Virus record (IMG/VR): IMGVR_UViG_3300031787_000193
Coordinates: 1 to 48,490 of that record
Strand: one strand, 5' to 3'
DNA: 48,490 nt
Source of the DNA: a virus
Positions within the stretch are counted from its first letter, which is position 1; each line of letters begins with the position of its first letter. The position numbers were made by a program, and so were the translations under genes. Shown in pieces: positions 40,214 to 48,490 of this stretch. The notes under the pieces were generated by a model that had not been told where the DNA came from, searched no databases, and worked only from the letters and a program-made list of their open reading frames with translations.

Positions 40214-41236
40214 TTAGAAATCTAATTTAACTCTCACTAATGCTTCTTTTGTAAAATCTTTTAATAGTGGTCTTGAAAGTTTAGCAACAGCCAATAATTC
40301 ATTATTATCGTTATATAAACCAATTGTTGTAGGAAATGTTTGTGGATTGTTTATAAATGAATTATAAATTACCTCACCTGTACTTCCTGAGATGTAACTT
40401 GGATTTTCTGAGTAGTTAAATTCAGCATTCCTAGCTCTAATGAATATATAATCTGAGGATATTGTTTCTTGACTGTTTAATCTAAAAGATGAAGTAGCTG
40501 ATGAACTAATAGCATTATATAATCTTTGATAATTTAATCCATCTGAATTTGAAGATCTACTAGGTTCTAAATTAATAGATTGAGATAAAGCTAATGGATT
40601 TAATAAAATTGTTCCAATATCTGGAAGAAAATATCCGTATGAACCAGATGAAGGGCTAAACCCATTTGCATCTGTTCCTGAACCTGAATAAAGAGTTCCT
40701 GCTGAACCACTAACTAATTGGTAAACTCTTCCTGCATCATTAAATACAATAGAACTAACATAATTACTATTGTCAGTTAATGATATTACTCCTCCTGATC
40801 CTGAAAGTAATAATGTCATTGAGCCTGGGAATAGAGATTGTTTATAACGAGTTCTATCAATTGAAAGTGCCCAAAAATCAGATGATGTAATATTTCCAAA
40901 AACAAAATCTGAGTTTTCATCTCCTAAAATTAATGTTCTGTACTGACCATAAGTAGTTCTAGTTGGAGAAGCACCAGGTACAGCCCCATTATACCATGAA
41001 CTTCCACTACCCTGTTTATTTCCATAAGCAATAGCAAATTGTACTTCCGCATCCGTAGCAGAAATAGGATCAGATTGATAAATATTTAAATAAAAATCTC
41101 CTGATGATCCAGCTTCTTGATTTGATGAGGTATAAAAATTTGTTAAAGCTACTGCTCCACCTGACCATAATGTAGCCGTGATTGAATCAGAACTTACTAC
41201 AAAATCTTCAGGTATTAAACGATTAAATGTTGACAT
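40214..41236 (-). CDS. Virion structural protein, paralogue of the downstream gene
   Basis: 340 aa, Ser/Asn/Gly-rich, mostly beta. The N-terminal half (FNRLIPEDFVVSSDSITATL, VQFAIAYGNKQGSGSSWYNG) resembles virion proteins of aquatic T4-like phages, with LDxTRYKQ-type motif as SIDRTRYKQSLFPGSM (~125-140). The C-terminal third aligns with the 306-aa protein downstream. It is 5 bp from that gene. Role likely in tail or baseplate; no enzyme signature. Confidence in structural role is moderate, from composition, length and cluster. Confidence 0.78.
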   Translation of the reverse strand: MSTFNRLIPEDFVVSSDSITATLWSGGAVALTNFYTSSNQEAGSSGDFYLNIYQSDPISATDAEVQFAIAYGNKQGSGSSWYNGAVPGASPTRTTYGQYRTLILGDENSDFVFGNITSSDFWALSIDRTRYKQSLFPGSMTLLLSGSGGVISLTDNSNYVSSIVFNDAGRVYQLVSGSAGTLYSGSGTDANGFSPSSGSYGYFLPDIGTILLNPLALSQSINLEPSRSSNSDGLNYQRLYNAISSSATSSFRLNSQETISSDYIFIRARNAEFNYSENPSYISGSTGEVIYNSFINNPQTFPTTIGLYNDNNELLAVAKLSRPLLKDFTKEALVRVKLDF

Positions 41237-41252
41237 ATTTTTGTATTATTTT

Positions 41253-41903
41253 TTATGATGCTTTTGTTACAGTTACAGGTATTGTTATTCTTGCTCCGCT
41301 ATCTCTACCTTCTACAGTTAATGTAGCATATAGTTTATTATTAGCTCCAAATAATGTATTAACAGTAGTAAATCTCATATTTAAAGATGTACCTACAACT
41401 GTTTTAGAAACATTAGTACCCAATGTAGTTGTAGTATTTAATGCTTGAGCAGATGGTGTATTAATACCTACTCCTTCAAACGTACTAAATAAACGCACAT
41501 CCGAGATTGTATAAGTATATCCTGCTGTTTCAAATGTGTTTCCTCCAAAATAATTTAATGTTTGAGGAGTAATAGATAATGATGAACCTTGAGCTTGAAC
41601 AATAGTTGGTGGAATTGATAATACAGGTAATCTAGCTGTTCCTCTAGGTAAAGTAACTAATTTGTACTTCATAATTTGGGTTTCGGAAGGAAATGCTTCT
41701 AATAAAGGCATGTTTAAAATTGCTTCACCATAATATGAAGACCCAGATGGATGGATTGGATTATACATTGTATAGTCAATTTCATCATCTGCTAGTGCGA
41801 ATTGAGTAATTCTAAAAGAACCGTCATTTTGTGCTAATAACTGTCTTCCTTTTGTAGTCAAAATTGCGTCTACTGTTATAACGCTATTATTTAAATATCC
41901 CAT
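41253..41903 (-). CDS. Virion structural protein
   Basis: 216 aa. It starts MGYLNNSVITVDAILTTKGR, then LLAQNDGSFRITQFALADDE and IDYTMYNPIHPSGSSYYGEA, a very characteristic N-terminal region I know from tail or neck clusters of aquatic T4-like phages. The remainder (~80-216) is a beta-rich Ig-like domain ending RITIPVTVTKAS. Likely located at the baseplate or tail. An ATATTTATAATAAAA motif lies 9 nt before the ATG, so it may start a transcription unit with the paralogue pair and the GIY-YIG-like gene. Confidence 0.8.
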   Translation of the reverse strand: MGYLNNSVITVDAILTTKGRQLLAQNDGSFRITQFALADDEIDYTMYNPIHPSGSSYYGEAILNMPLLEAFPSETQIMKYKLVTLPRGTARLPVLSIPPTIVQAQGSSLSITPQTLNYFGGNTFETAGYTYTISDVRLFSTFEGVGINTPSAQALNTTTTLGTNVSKTVVGTSLNMRFTTVNTLFGANNKLYATLTVEGRDSGARITIPVTVTKAS

Positions 41904-41912
41904 TATTTTTTA

Positions 41913-41922
41913 TTATAAATAT
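41913..41922 (-). promoter_or_regulatory. Candidate late-promoter motif ATATTTATAA
   Basis: The coding strand reads TTAATAATATTTATAATAAAAAATA, 9 nt before the ATG at 41903, in the 38-bp gap after the 928-aa gene. Confidence 0.45.
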
Positions 41923-41941
41923 TATTAAGTTATATTTTTAT

Positions 41942-44728
41942 TTAAATTAAGTTTTTTTCTTTAAGTTTCACAATTATATTGTTAAAGTTTTTAGTAAGAT
42001 TATTATTAGCATATTCAGGGAATAAAAATCCAGGACCACCTGTAAATCCACTACCATTCCAATCTAATGTTATAAAATTAGGATGTGGATGATAACGTCG
42101 GATTAAAAATGAATTTAAATTTGTACCATCAGGAATATTTCTATCTATTGTTAAGTAAAGAGATTGACTTACATCACTATTATCTATATTATAAATTTCA
42201 TATGTTTGGTTTTCATCTCCTTCAAATCTAATTTGATCCCCAATTTGTAGTGTAAAGGGTAAGAAATCAAAATATCCAGAAGCAGAATAGTTCTTTTGAA
42301 CTAATGGTGGTGAAGAATTATATAGAGTATAAAATTGAGATCCTGTCAATACATTTTTAGATAATGATCCTGTACGCCAGTAATCTTGAGCGGAAGATGC
42401 AGTAGTTGCAGCATTTCTTGGATTCTGGTCTATAGTAAATGTAGTATTATTTGGGGATATATGTTTAATTTCTATATCATAAAAATTAGAATCATTTTCT
42501 ACCATACATCTATATCTATCCGAACTATATGGAGTAGAAAATGGAGAACTTAATGTTTTAGAATTATTAGTTCCAGGAGATAAATTCCACAGAGATGAAG
42601 CTACATTAGTCCAGGTTATGCCGCTATCTGTAGATTTTTGTAGATATACATATGCCTGTGCTGTTGATGGTGGATTAGGTTCAGCCGCGCTAAGAGTAGC
42701 TCTTAATGTAACTTTAAATGATACTGTAGTTAAATTTGAATTTAAATCTATTTTTATAGAATTACTAGAAGAAATAGAAGTATTTGGGGAATTAACAATA
42801 TCTGTATTTATACTTATATATTCTGTACCACCAGTTAGTATTGGTTGGGGACTTGATTTTCCGAATACTGAATAGTAATCGGGGATTGATGGTATGGTTT
42901 CATTTCCAAATGACATTGTAGTTTGAACATTTTGGTTACTTCCTGTTTGGGAAGCAATTATACCCCATGGTATAGCTCCTGCTCTTAGTATGGATTTGGG
43001 ACCACCTACATTTGTTACACTCCCAACATCTGAGTATAAGGATACATTTACTTTTTGGCCTGTTTCAAAATTGTCTATTAGATTGTAATAATATGAACTT
43101 GAGATATTTGGGGTCAAAACATCCCCGTCTTCATTGATTAAATATTTAAGACTAGCAGCAAATTTATCTTTTAATTCAGGTGTGGTTCCCCCCATCCATT
43201 CAAAATAAGCAAAATATGTACTTAATGATTGTAAAGAAGGTGTTTTTGAAGGAGCAATATCACCCGAAGTCCAGATATTTTTGTTTTGTTGAACTACTTT
43301 TACACCATTATATCTTGGAAGAATCTGAGCATTTAGTGAATAATTATATGGTTTTACAGGTGCGAATTCTGCGGTTCCATCTAAAATCTGTTGTTGATTT
43401 GTAGGTACCAATAATCCAGTATCATAATTTACTTTATAAAAATTTGGGTCTAATTCTAAAGTAGTAGCATTATTAAATAAAGCATTACAATCACTATATT
43501 CAAAATTTTCAAATAAATATGGACTTAAAACTGTTAGATTAGTTGAAGAACTAGGAGCTACGGATTGGGTGAACTGCCATTGAAAATCAGTAATTGTAAG
43601 ATTACCTGCTCCTGTTACTCTTTCAAATGAAAATGCAGCTTGACATTGTGATATATTTTCTATTGCATTAAATGTTCCACTAAAAGTATTTGCTCCTAAA
43701 TTTATATTACTTGTACTAAAACCTGGATTTATAAGATTACTTATAACAAATAATTTTTCTGCAAAAGTTCCTCCAGTTGAGTAACTAGCAGTGAATGAAG
43801 CAGTATATGTTAATACAACATTAGGTGTATTTTTAGTAATATATATACCTGAAATTGGATCGAAGGCGTTTTGTGGATCAGTATTTAAATTATAATTATT
43901 TACATATTGAATCGCAGGCCCATCAATTACAACTAATGAAGCTACAGATGCACTAAAACTAAAATCTAATACATTATTATCTATTGAGCTAGTAGCACTA
44001 TAAGGTAATGTTTTATCAGTTGTATATAAATAATATGTTGGATATTCGGTAATTGATAGTATTGGAAAATCAACTGGTCCTAAATCACTAAATAATATTC
44101 TTAATGAATTTAATTCTTGTAAAGATAAAGTATTATCATCTCCTTGATCATCAAATCTATTAACTTTAATATGAGTAACTTTTCTAATATTAGAAAATCC
44201 TCCTCCAGGTTTTTGTATTACATATTGTATGCTAAGTAAGTATACTTCCCCCGAGTTTGGAGATGTGTTAAAATTTAAAAAATTATTTATTGTAGTTCCA
44301 TAACTAGGATCAGGAGGATTAAATGGGTTAGTGTTTATAGCTACATAAAAGAAAGGTTTATAATTTACAGGAACAGTACTAACATTTAAGAGTTGAATAC
44401 AATCCTCCCCAATTAATCTTTGATGAGTTACCTCTATACCTGAACCACTATATTCTCCATTAATGAATTCTTCTTGAGTATCATGAACAAAATCAACAAT
44501 GCCAACTTGAGTATTTGTTGAACCACTCCATGATTGAGTAATGTTAACAAATAAATCTGTTGTTGAATATTGACCATTAAAATTAGGAGTTGCTCCCCCA
44601 GCGCTTCCAGTAAAATGTTCTATCGGAAATGATTCTTCATCTGTTGATGAAATATAAGTTTTTTGCCCGTATGATAGAGTAGGATAGCTACCTATTGAAC
44701 CTGTTATTGTAATATCTTTTAAAGCCAT
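41942..44728 (-). CDS. Large virion structural protein
   Basis: 928 aa, rich in N, S, T and Y, with few charges. It starts MALKDITITGSIGSYPTLSY; early residues ~85-115 (FVHDTQEEFINGEYSGSGIE) suggest a domain used for interactions. Residues ~640-740 look like a beta-sandwich (TTVSFKVTLRATLSAAEPNP, AYVYLQKSTDSGITWTNVAS, YRCMVENDSNFYDIEI), and the C-terminal ~150 form another beta-domain (LQIGDQIRFEGDENQTYEIY, SQSLYLTIDRNIPDGTNLNS). It is probably a baseplate or tail-associated protein; no enzymatic motif. Its start overlaps the preceding stop as TAATG. Confidence 0.8.
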   Translation of the reverse strand: MALKDITITGSIGSYPTLSYGQKTYISSTDEESFPIEHFTGSAGGATPNFNGQYSTTDLFVNITQSWSGSTNTQVGIVDFVHDTQEEFINGEYSGSGIEVTHQRLIGEDCIQLLNVSTVPVNYKPFFYVAINTNPFNPPDPSYGTTINNFLNFNTSPNSGEVYLLSIQYVIQKPGGGFSNIRKVTHIKVNRFDDQGDDNTLSLQELNSLRILFSDLGPVDFPILSITEYPTYYLYTTDKTLPYSATSSIDNNVLDFSFSASVASLVVIDGPAIQYVNNYNLNTDPQNAFDPISGIYITKNTPNVVLTYTASFTASYSTGGTFAEKLFVISNLINPGFSTSNINLGANTFSGTFNAIENISQCQAAFSFERVTGAGNLTITDFQWQFTQSVAPSSSTNLTVLSPYLFENFEYSDCNALFNNATTLELDPNFYKVNYDTGLLVPTNQQQILDGTAEFAPVKPYNYSLNAQILPRYNGVKVVQQNKNIWTSGDIAPSKTPSLQSLSTYFAYFEWMGGTTPELKDKFAASLKYLINEDGDVLTPNISSSYYYNLIDNFETGQKVNVSLYSDVGSVTNVGGPKSILRAGAIPWGIIASQTGSNQNVQTTMSFGNETIPSIPDYYSVFGKSSPQPILTGGTEYISINTDIVNSPNTSISSSNSIKIDLNSNLTTVSFKVTLRATLSAAEPNPPSTAQAYVYLQKSTDSGITWTNVASSLWNLSPGTNNSKTLSSPFSTPYSSDRYRCMVENDSNFYDIEIKHISPNNTTFTIDQNPRNAATTASSAQDYWRTGSLSKNVLTGSQFYTLYNSSPPLVQKNYSASGYFDFLPFTLQIGDQIRFEGDENQTYEIYNIDNSDVSQSLYLTIDRNIPDGTNLNSFLIRRYHPHPNFITLDWNGSGFTGGPGFLFPEYANNNLTKNFNNIIVKLKEKNLI

Positions 44729-45762
44729 TAATACGGTATATTTAATGTTTTTGTTGTTGGGCTACCTACAAATGTTATTTCGCTATTTGTTGTAGCTTGA
44801 GGTAATGGATATCTATTTCTTTCTAATAATGTCTGTTTAATAATAATTCCTGTTGCTAAACCAGCGCGTGAAGGTGTAAAATCTTGAATCATCTTAAATA
44901 ATGAATTATCATAAAATTTAATTAATCTTATATAATCCCATATATCATAATTGTGGATATACTTAGAAAAATAACTATCTCTTAATATGTTAAAATCAGG
45001 ATAATATGTTAATGATGAAGATATTTGTCTTGGATCACCAATATAATTACCTATATTGAATGAGCCAAGCTGTTCTATAATATCATCGTTAATTTCATCT
45101 TGTGGTGAAAAACCTGCTTCAACATAATTAATATCTTTACTGAAGTTTTCATCCATTAAGAAATCCTGTTGAATAGAAATATATTGAGATAATGTACTTC
45201 CAGTTGGAAGTGTTTGATCTATTATCCTAATTTTTTCAGTTACTGCATTTTTAACACCTGAGGAGAATTGATCTTGATATATGATTTCAGTTTGAGAAGG
45301 GAATGAATATATACCATTTAATGTATATAAGCTACTTGTAGCAGCTATAGTTCTAAATGTTGGGCGGGGTGGAATAGTAGATATTCCCGGATGGATTGAG
45401 GTTCTTATGGTATCAGATCCACTATCCAACATTGTTCCTAATGGGGCTCTAAATACTAATGCTTTTAAAGAACTTTGATTTCCAATTAATTGGTTTCCTT
45501 CAATTGAATATGGATTCATTACATAATCATCAAACTTACTTTCACTTAAATTGGTTTTATAAAAACGTAATTCTTGAAATGAACCAGAAAAGGGAATATA
45601 TGTTGTTCCTTCTAATGTTAAATTAGTAGGATAAGAAAGAAAAAAACTTCCACTTCTTACCATAGCAAATACAGAAGAAGATACACTAGATGATGCTTGA
45701 AATCCTATCTTATTTCCATCATATCCAGTATAAATTTTATTTTTAGCGTATAAACTCCCCAT
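44728..45762 (-). CDS. Virion protein carrying the second half of a LamG-like domain
   Basis: 344 aa. It starts MGSLYAKNKIYTGYDGNKIG, then FQASSSVSSSV and PFSGSFQELRFYKTNLSESK (~58-77), DYVMNPYSIEGN. These read as the C-terminal strands of a concanavalin A/LamG-type domain whose N-terminal strands end the upstream gene. The remainder (~95-344) is a helical/beta region with a conserved YYPDFNILRDSYFSKYIHNY (~258-277) and SLFKMIQDFTPSRAGLATGI (~291-310). I suspect that in relatives the two are one protein. It has its own motif upstream (TATTTATAACAAAAA). Baseplate or tail role inferred. Confidence 0.75.
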   Translation of the reverse strand: MGSLYAKNKIYTGYDGNKIGFQASSSVSSSVFAMVRSGSFFLSYPTNLTLEGTTYIPFSGSFQELRFYKTNLSESKFDDYVMNPYSIEGNQLIGNQSSLKALVFRAPLGTMLDSGSDTIRTSIHPGISTIPPRPTFRTIAATSSLYTLNGIYSFPSQTEIIYQDQFSSGVKNAVTEKIRIIDQTLPTGSTLSQYISIQQDFLMDENFSKDINYVEAGFSPQDEINDDIIEQLGSFNIGNYIGDPRQISSSLTYYPDFNILRDSYFSKYIHNYDIWDYIRLIKFYDNSLFKMIQDFTPSRAGLATGIIIKQTLLERNRYPLPQATTNSEITFVGSPTTKTLNIPY

Positions 45763-45768
45763 TTTTTG

Positions 45769-45778
45769 TTATAAATAT
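45769..45778 (-). promoter_or_regulatory. Candidate late-promoter motif ATATTTATAA
   Basis: The coding strand reads AAAATATTTATAACAAAAA, 6 nt before the ATG at 45762, inside the 22-bp gap between two genes that seem to share one split domain. Confidence 0.45.
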
Positions 45779-45784
45779 TTTAAA

Positions 45785-48100
45785 TTAAGGATTATCATAC
45801 CAAGTTTCAGTATCATACCATTTTCCTAAATCTTCCCAAACTCCTCTACCCGGGGTAGGTAGGTAATCCAATATCCAATCTGTTATAGGAGTTATTTCAT
45901 CTCCTAAAGTATACATTACTGACCACCATCCACCATCGAAAAATGGTAAATATAATATTTCAACTAAACCTGTAGATAAATCTATAAATTTTAAAAACCC
46001 ATATTCATTATATGGATCAGGAATCGAACCATTATATGAACCACTAGTATATCCTGTTCCTGTGTATTCTAAAACTAATGCAAAGTTGTTTTCTGGGGAA
46101 TAAGCTAGTATCTGGTTATATGCATTTGGATCGGTAGGAATACCTGTTGTTTTAAATCTAAATTCTACTGTAAATGAAGATGAACCTTCGTTAAATGAAT
46201 CTCCATTATAATAATCTTGACCATAATGAGCAGCACCATATACACCATTTCCTGACCCAGTATCAATTAATAATGGGACTTCAACATATCCTGAACTTGT
46301 AGTAAAAAATTCATAGTTAAATTGATTTTGAAAATTGTCATAATTATTTGAAATTGCTGTAGTTTTACCACTAAATTCATTTATACGAAAAATAGTATCA
46401 GGAACACCATATATAGTGGAAAGTATTCTTAAACTTTCAGGTGTACCTTTTTTCTTCAATAAGTAAGGTAAGTTGTGATAAATGCGTTTATAAATTTCTT
46501 TATTAACGTCATCTAATGGCTCGAGAACATTTGGATCAGACGCTGTTACAAATAGATTTATGTACTCCCATCCTGTGGGCGTAGGTAAGGATCCAGTAAT
46601 ATATGGGATGTTTAAATTGCTTCCAGAAGGAGTTAAACCTAATAATGCTGAATATATATCTGTAGATGAAAAATTATTTTGATAAATTCTTACACCTAAA
46701 TCTCTAATAGCTTGTGCAACAATATCTTTTGAAATACCAAAATTTAATCTATTATCCGCATCAAATTTATTAGTAATATCTTTTAGATATACCCATACAT
46801 TATCAAAATGTTGTCCTATCATTTGAATGAACAACAAATATTGATCGTTTGTAGAATCTTCTCTTAAATATGTAGGTATAGTATTTACTAAAGCATCATT
46901 ATTTTCAGAATCGAAAAACGAAGCAGATGAAATTTGGGGATTAAGCCAGTTAATTGATACTATATCATTAGTAGAATAATTTATATATGGGGCTACAGAA
47001 TTTATTTTTGGCCAAGCATGACTACCTGATTCATAATAAAGATAATATTCATAACCATCAAAATTAGTTATAATTTCATTTATCTTATTATTCCATATCT
47101 CTCCACTAGCCGAAGTATATGATTCAGAAGAACCAGATGAAAGACTACTATTGGAGGTATATTCTTCAATTAATGCTAATTTATAGTAAAAATTTTCTAA
47201 TCGGGTTTGTGCTGATGAAAAATGCACAAATTGAGAATAGTCTGAGTAATCTATATTAATTTCAATTCCTTTTTCAGCCAATATACTATTAATCTGATAC
47301 ATTAAACTTCCTGAACCCTGAGTAGAGTTTGTTTGTTTTAAAGTATTTTGATTTTGATATGTTGTAGTATTATTAATTTGGTCTTGAACATTTAAATTAA
47401 AATTTGGACCACCAATATAATTTAATTGTTCATTAACAGTAAATACTGTTGTTAATTCAATTTGATAAGCTTGAGATTCAGCGATTTGTTCAACTACCCA
47501 ACATTGTGATTGGAGTGTAAATTCGTCAGGTAAAGGTTCGTATAGTTTGATTAATACCGTAGGATCACTTGGATTAGTATTATCTAAAGCTATATTGTTT
47601 GCTATTATTAATTTATTATCTCCAAAGTTTAAATAAAAATCAAGATATGAACCTGTAGCATTAGCAATTTGGGCTGCAAATTGGACTGTTAAATCTACTA
47701 TATCTATATCAGATATAGTGGTAGTATTTAATCTTAATTCTGTTCTATCAGTACTTATACTTTGTATATATAAGGTACTATTTGGGGAAGAAGATAATTT
47801 TCGTTTTAAAAAATTATATATTGTATAATATTGTCCCTCTTCAAATCCTTGTGATTCTAAATCTGTTTGAGGATCAATTACTATATTATTATCTTGAATT
47901 TGATAACCAGGATATCCAGCAGTATTACCAAATAAAATATTTTGGTTTAAATCTAAAATAAAATATTCTAAATAGTCTTCTGATGGATTGAAGGTAATAT
48001 CTGTTGTAAAATTAGATATAAGAGATTCATCTGTTGGGGAGTAACCTTGCAGCTGGAGTGTATTTGGGTCTACATTTTGTATATTAACTATTTTTTCCAT
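45785..48100 (-). CDS. Large virion protein with first half of a LamG-like domain
   Basis: 771 aa. Residues ~1-250 are beta-rich. Residues ~400-560 contain a helical block (LFIQMIGQHFDNVWVYLKDI, RLNFGISKDIVAQAIRDLGV) and NLPYLLKKKGTPESLRILST (~537-556), typical of a large tail or baseplate protein of aquatic T4-like phages. From ~640, SSSFTVEFRFKTTGIPTDPN starts a LamG-like domain that reaches GGWWSVMYTLGDE (~722) and then runs into a Trp-rich tail (WEDLGKWYDTETWYDNP) and a stop. The expected remaining strands appear in the next gene. Its start overlaps the 118-aa gene as TAATG. Confidence 0.8.
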   Translation of the reverse strand: MEKIVNIQNVDPNTLQLQGYSPTDESLISNFTTDITFNPSEDYLEYFILDLNQNILFGNTAGYPGYQIQDNNIVIDPQTDLESQGFEEGQYYTIYNFLKRKLSSSPNSTLYIQSISTDRTELRLNTTTISDIDIVDLTVQFAAQIANATGSYLDFYLNFGDNKLIIANNIALDNTNPSDPTVLIKLYEPLPDEFTLQSQCWVVEQIAESQAYQIELTTVFTVNEQLNYIGGPNFNLNVQDQINNTTTYQNQNTLKQTNSTQGSGSLMYQINSILAEKGIEINIDYSDYSQFVHFSSAQTRLENFYYKLALIEEYTSNSSLSSGSSESYTSASGEIWNNKINEIITNFDGYEYYLYYESGSHAWPKINSVAPYINYSTNDIVSINWLNPQISSASFFDSENNDALVNTIPTYLREDSTNDQYLLFIQMIGQHFDNVWVYLKDITNKFDADNRLNFGISKDIVAQAIRDLGVRIYQNNFSSTDIYSALLGLTPSGSNLNIPYITGSLPTPTGWEYINLFVTASDPNVLEPLDDVNKEIYKRIYHNLPYLLKKKGTPESLRILSTIYGVPDTIFRINEFSGKTTAISNNYDNFQNQFNYEFFTTSSGYVEVPLLIDTGSGNGVYGAAHYGQDYYNGDSFNEGSSSFTVEFRFKTTGIPTDPNAYNQILAYSPENNFALVLEYTGTGYTSGSYNGSIPDPYNEYGFLKFIDLSTGLVEILYLPFFDGGWWSVMYTLGDEITPITDWILDYLPTPGRGVWEDLGKWYDTETWYDNP

Positions 48101-48456
48101 TAGACTTGTTGTGAGCTTGAAATTGCTAGGTTAGCTATTTGTTGGTTAAGTTCTAAATTTTGTTGTTGAAGTACATTAATTTCATCAATTAGAGCCTGGA
48201 GATCATTATTTACAGTATCAGCATCAATATACTCAGAGCTTGTTCTTATAAGATATTCATGAGAATTGGTAGCTCCAAGTTTAGGTATTTGGAAAAATAT
48301 ATCATTATAATTTTGAAAAAATTCATCTATAGAAATAGAAGGTGGTGGGGGTGCATTTGGAGGAGGAGAAGTAGCTAATTGAGAAAATTTAGTATCTATA
48401 ACTTTCTCATATTGGTTTTTAGCATATACTTTTTTATTTAGATTTAACTTCTCCAT
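48100..48456 (-). CDS. Small virion-associated protein with coiled-coil C-terminus
   Basis: 118 aa. It starts MEKLNLNKKVYAKNQYEKVI, DTKFSQL (~22-28), then a proline run (SPPPNAPPPPS). FFQNYNDIFFQIPKLGATNS with HEYLIRTSSEYID (~46-78) is a block I recognise from small proteins before the large tail protein in aquatic T4-like phages. Residues ~82-112 (LQALIDEINVLQQQNLELNQ) form a coiled coil. Probably a baseplate or tail assembly factor or trimer connector. It is the first complete gene at the right edge; 34 bp beyond it show no clear signal. Confidence 0.78.
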   Translation of the reverse strand: MEKLNLNKKVYAKNQYEKVIDTKFSQLATSPPPNAPPPPSISIDEFFQNYNDIFFQIPKLGATNSHEYLIRTSSEYIDADTVNNDLQALIDEINVLQQQNLELNQQIANLAISSSQQV

Positions 48457-48490
48457 TATCCATTAATAATTTTAAAATAATAATAGTTAT

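Noticed and set aside
1-48490. Integrated prophage or bacterial chromosome segment
   Set aside because: No integrase, att-like repeats, tRNA or bacterial housekeeping operon is seen; gene order and overlaps are those of a lytic T4-like phage.

Overview
The window is a 48.5-kb piece of an AT-rich, T4-like tailed phage (myovirus type). Every gene I accept is on the minus strand, so the map reads from right to left. The T4-type capsid block is unmistakable: large terminase (gp17-like), portal (gp20-like), a set of core or scaffold genes, prohead protease (gp21-like), acidic scaffold and major capsid protein (gp23-like), followed by PhoH. Genes are packed tightly, with ATGA or TAATG stop/start overlaps at most junctions. 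Starts have few Shine-Dalgarno sequences and often an A-rich leader, and one small gene encodes a histone H1-like protein of the kind common in Bacteroidota. I therefore infer a Bacteroidota host, probably aquatic, but nothing in the window proves the host.

Layout in the direction of transcription. (1) 48456-39288: large Gly/Ser/Thr/Asn-rich virion proteins, probably baseplate, neck or tail-associated. They include a concanavalin/LamG-like domain that looks split over two genes, and a paralogous pair. (2) 39287-37106: a conserved GIY-YIG-like protein, a DnaG-type primase and a RecB/Cas4-like nuclease. (3) 37050-33133: a translationally coupled cassette of zeta-toxin-like P-loop kinase, nucleotidyltransferase fused to an HExxH metalloprotease-like domain, HAD nucleotidase, and an unknown protein. 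(4) 33129-21993: many small to medium proteins, most with a short N-terminal helix carrying (I/L)-x-E. This resembles the capsid-targeting peptide of T4 internal proteins. Among them are a GAF-like membrane protein, the histone H1-like protein, a DUF5872-like protein, a cupin-like protein, a GIY-YIG homing endonuclease, a FAD-dependent dehydrogenase, a NadR-like kinase and two paralogous HTH-like proteins. (5) 21996-10449: membrane protein, terminase, portal, three core-region proteins, protease, two tiny genes, scaffold and major capsid protein. (6) 10357-1: PhoH, then tail-fibre and adhesin genes, including a YadA-head-repeat fibre and a 1392-residue fibre built of hexapeptide repeats. The last gene runs off the left edge.

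Non-coding signals: four clear rho-independent terminators on the minus strand (after the YadA-like fibre, the major capsid gene, the tiny gene 3' of the protease, and one HTH gene). A recurrent coding-strand motif ATATTTATAA lies 3-47 nt before at least twelve genes and is a candidate late promoter. It is the reverse complement of the T4 late-promoter core. A hairpin lies in the scaffold leader, and a GC-richer leader with two GAAA-tetraloop hairpins precedes the FAD dehydrogenase gene.

The most interesting hypothesis is that region 3-4 encodes a virion-carried set of proteins: enzymes and DNA-binding proteins brought into the prohead by N-terminal tags, trimmed by the gp21-like protease, and injected with the DNA. 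No tRNA, CRISPR array, integrase or insertion sequence was seen.
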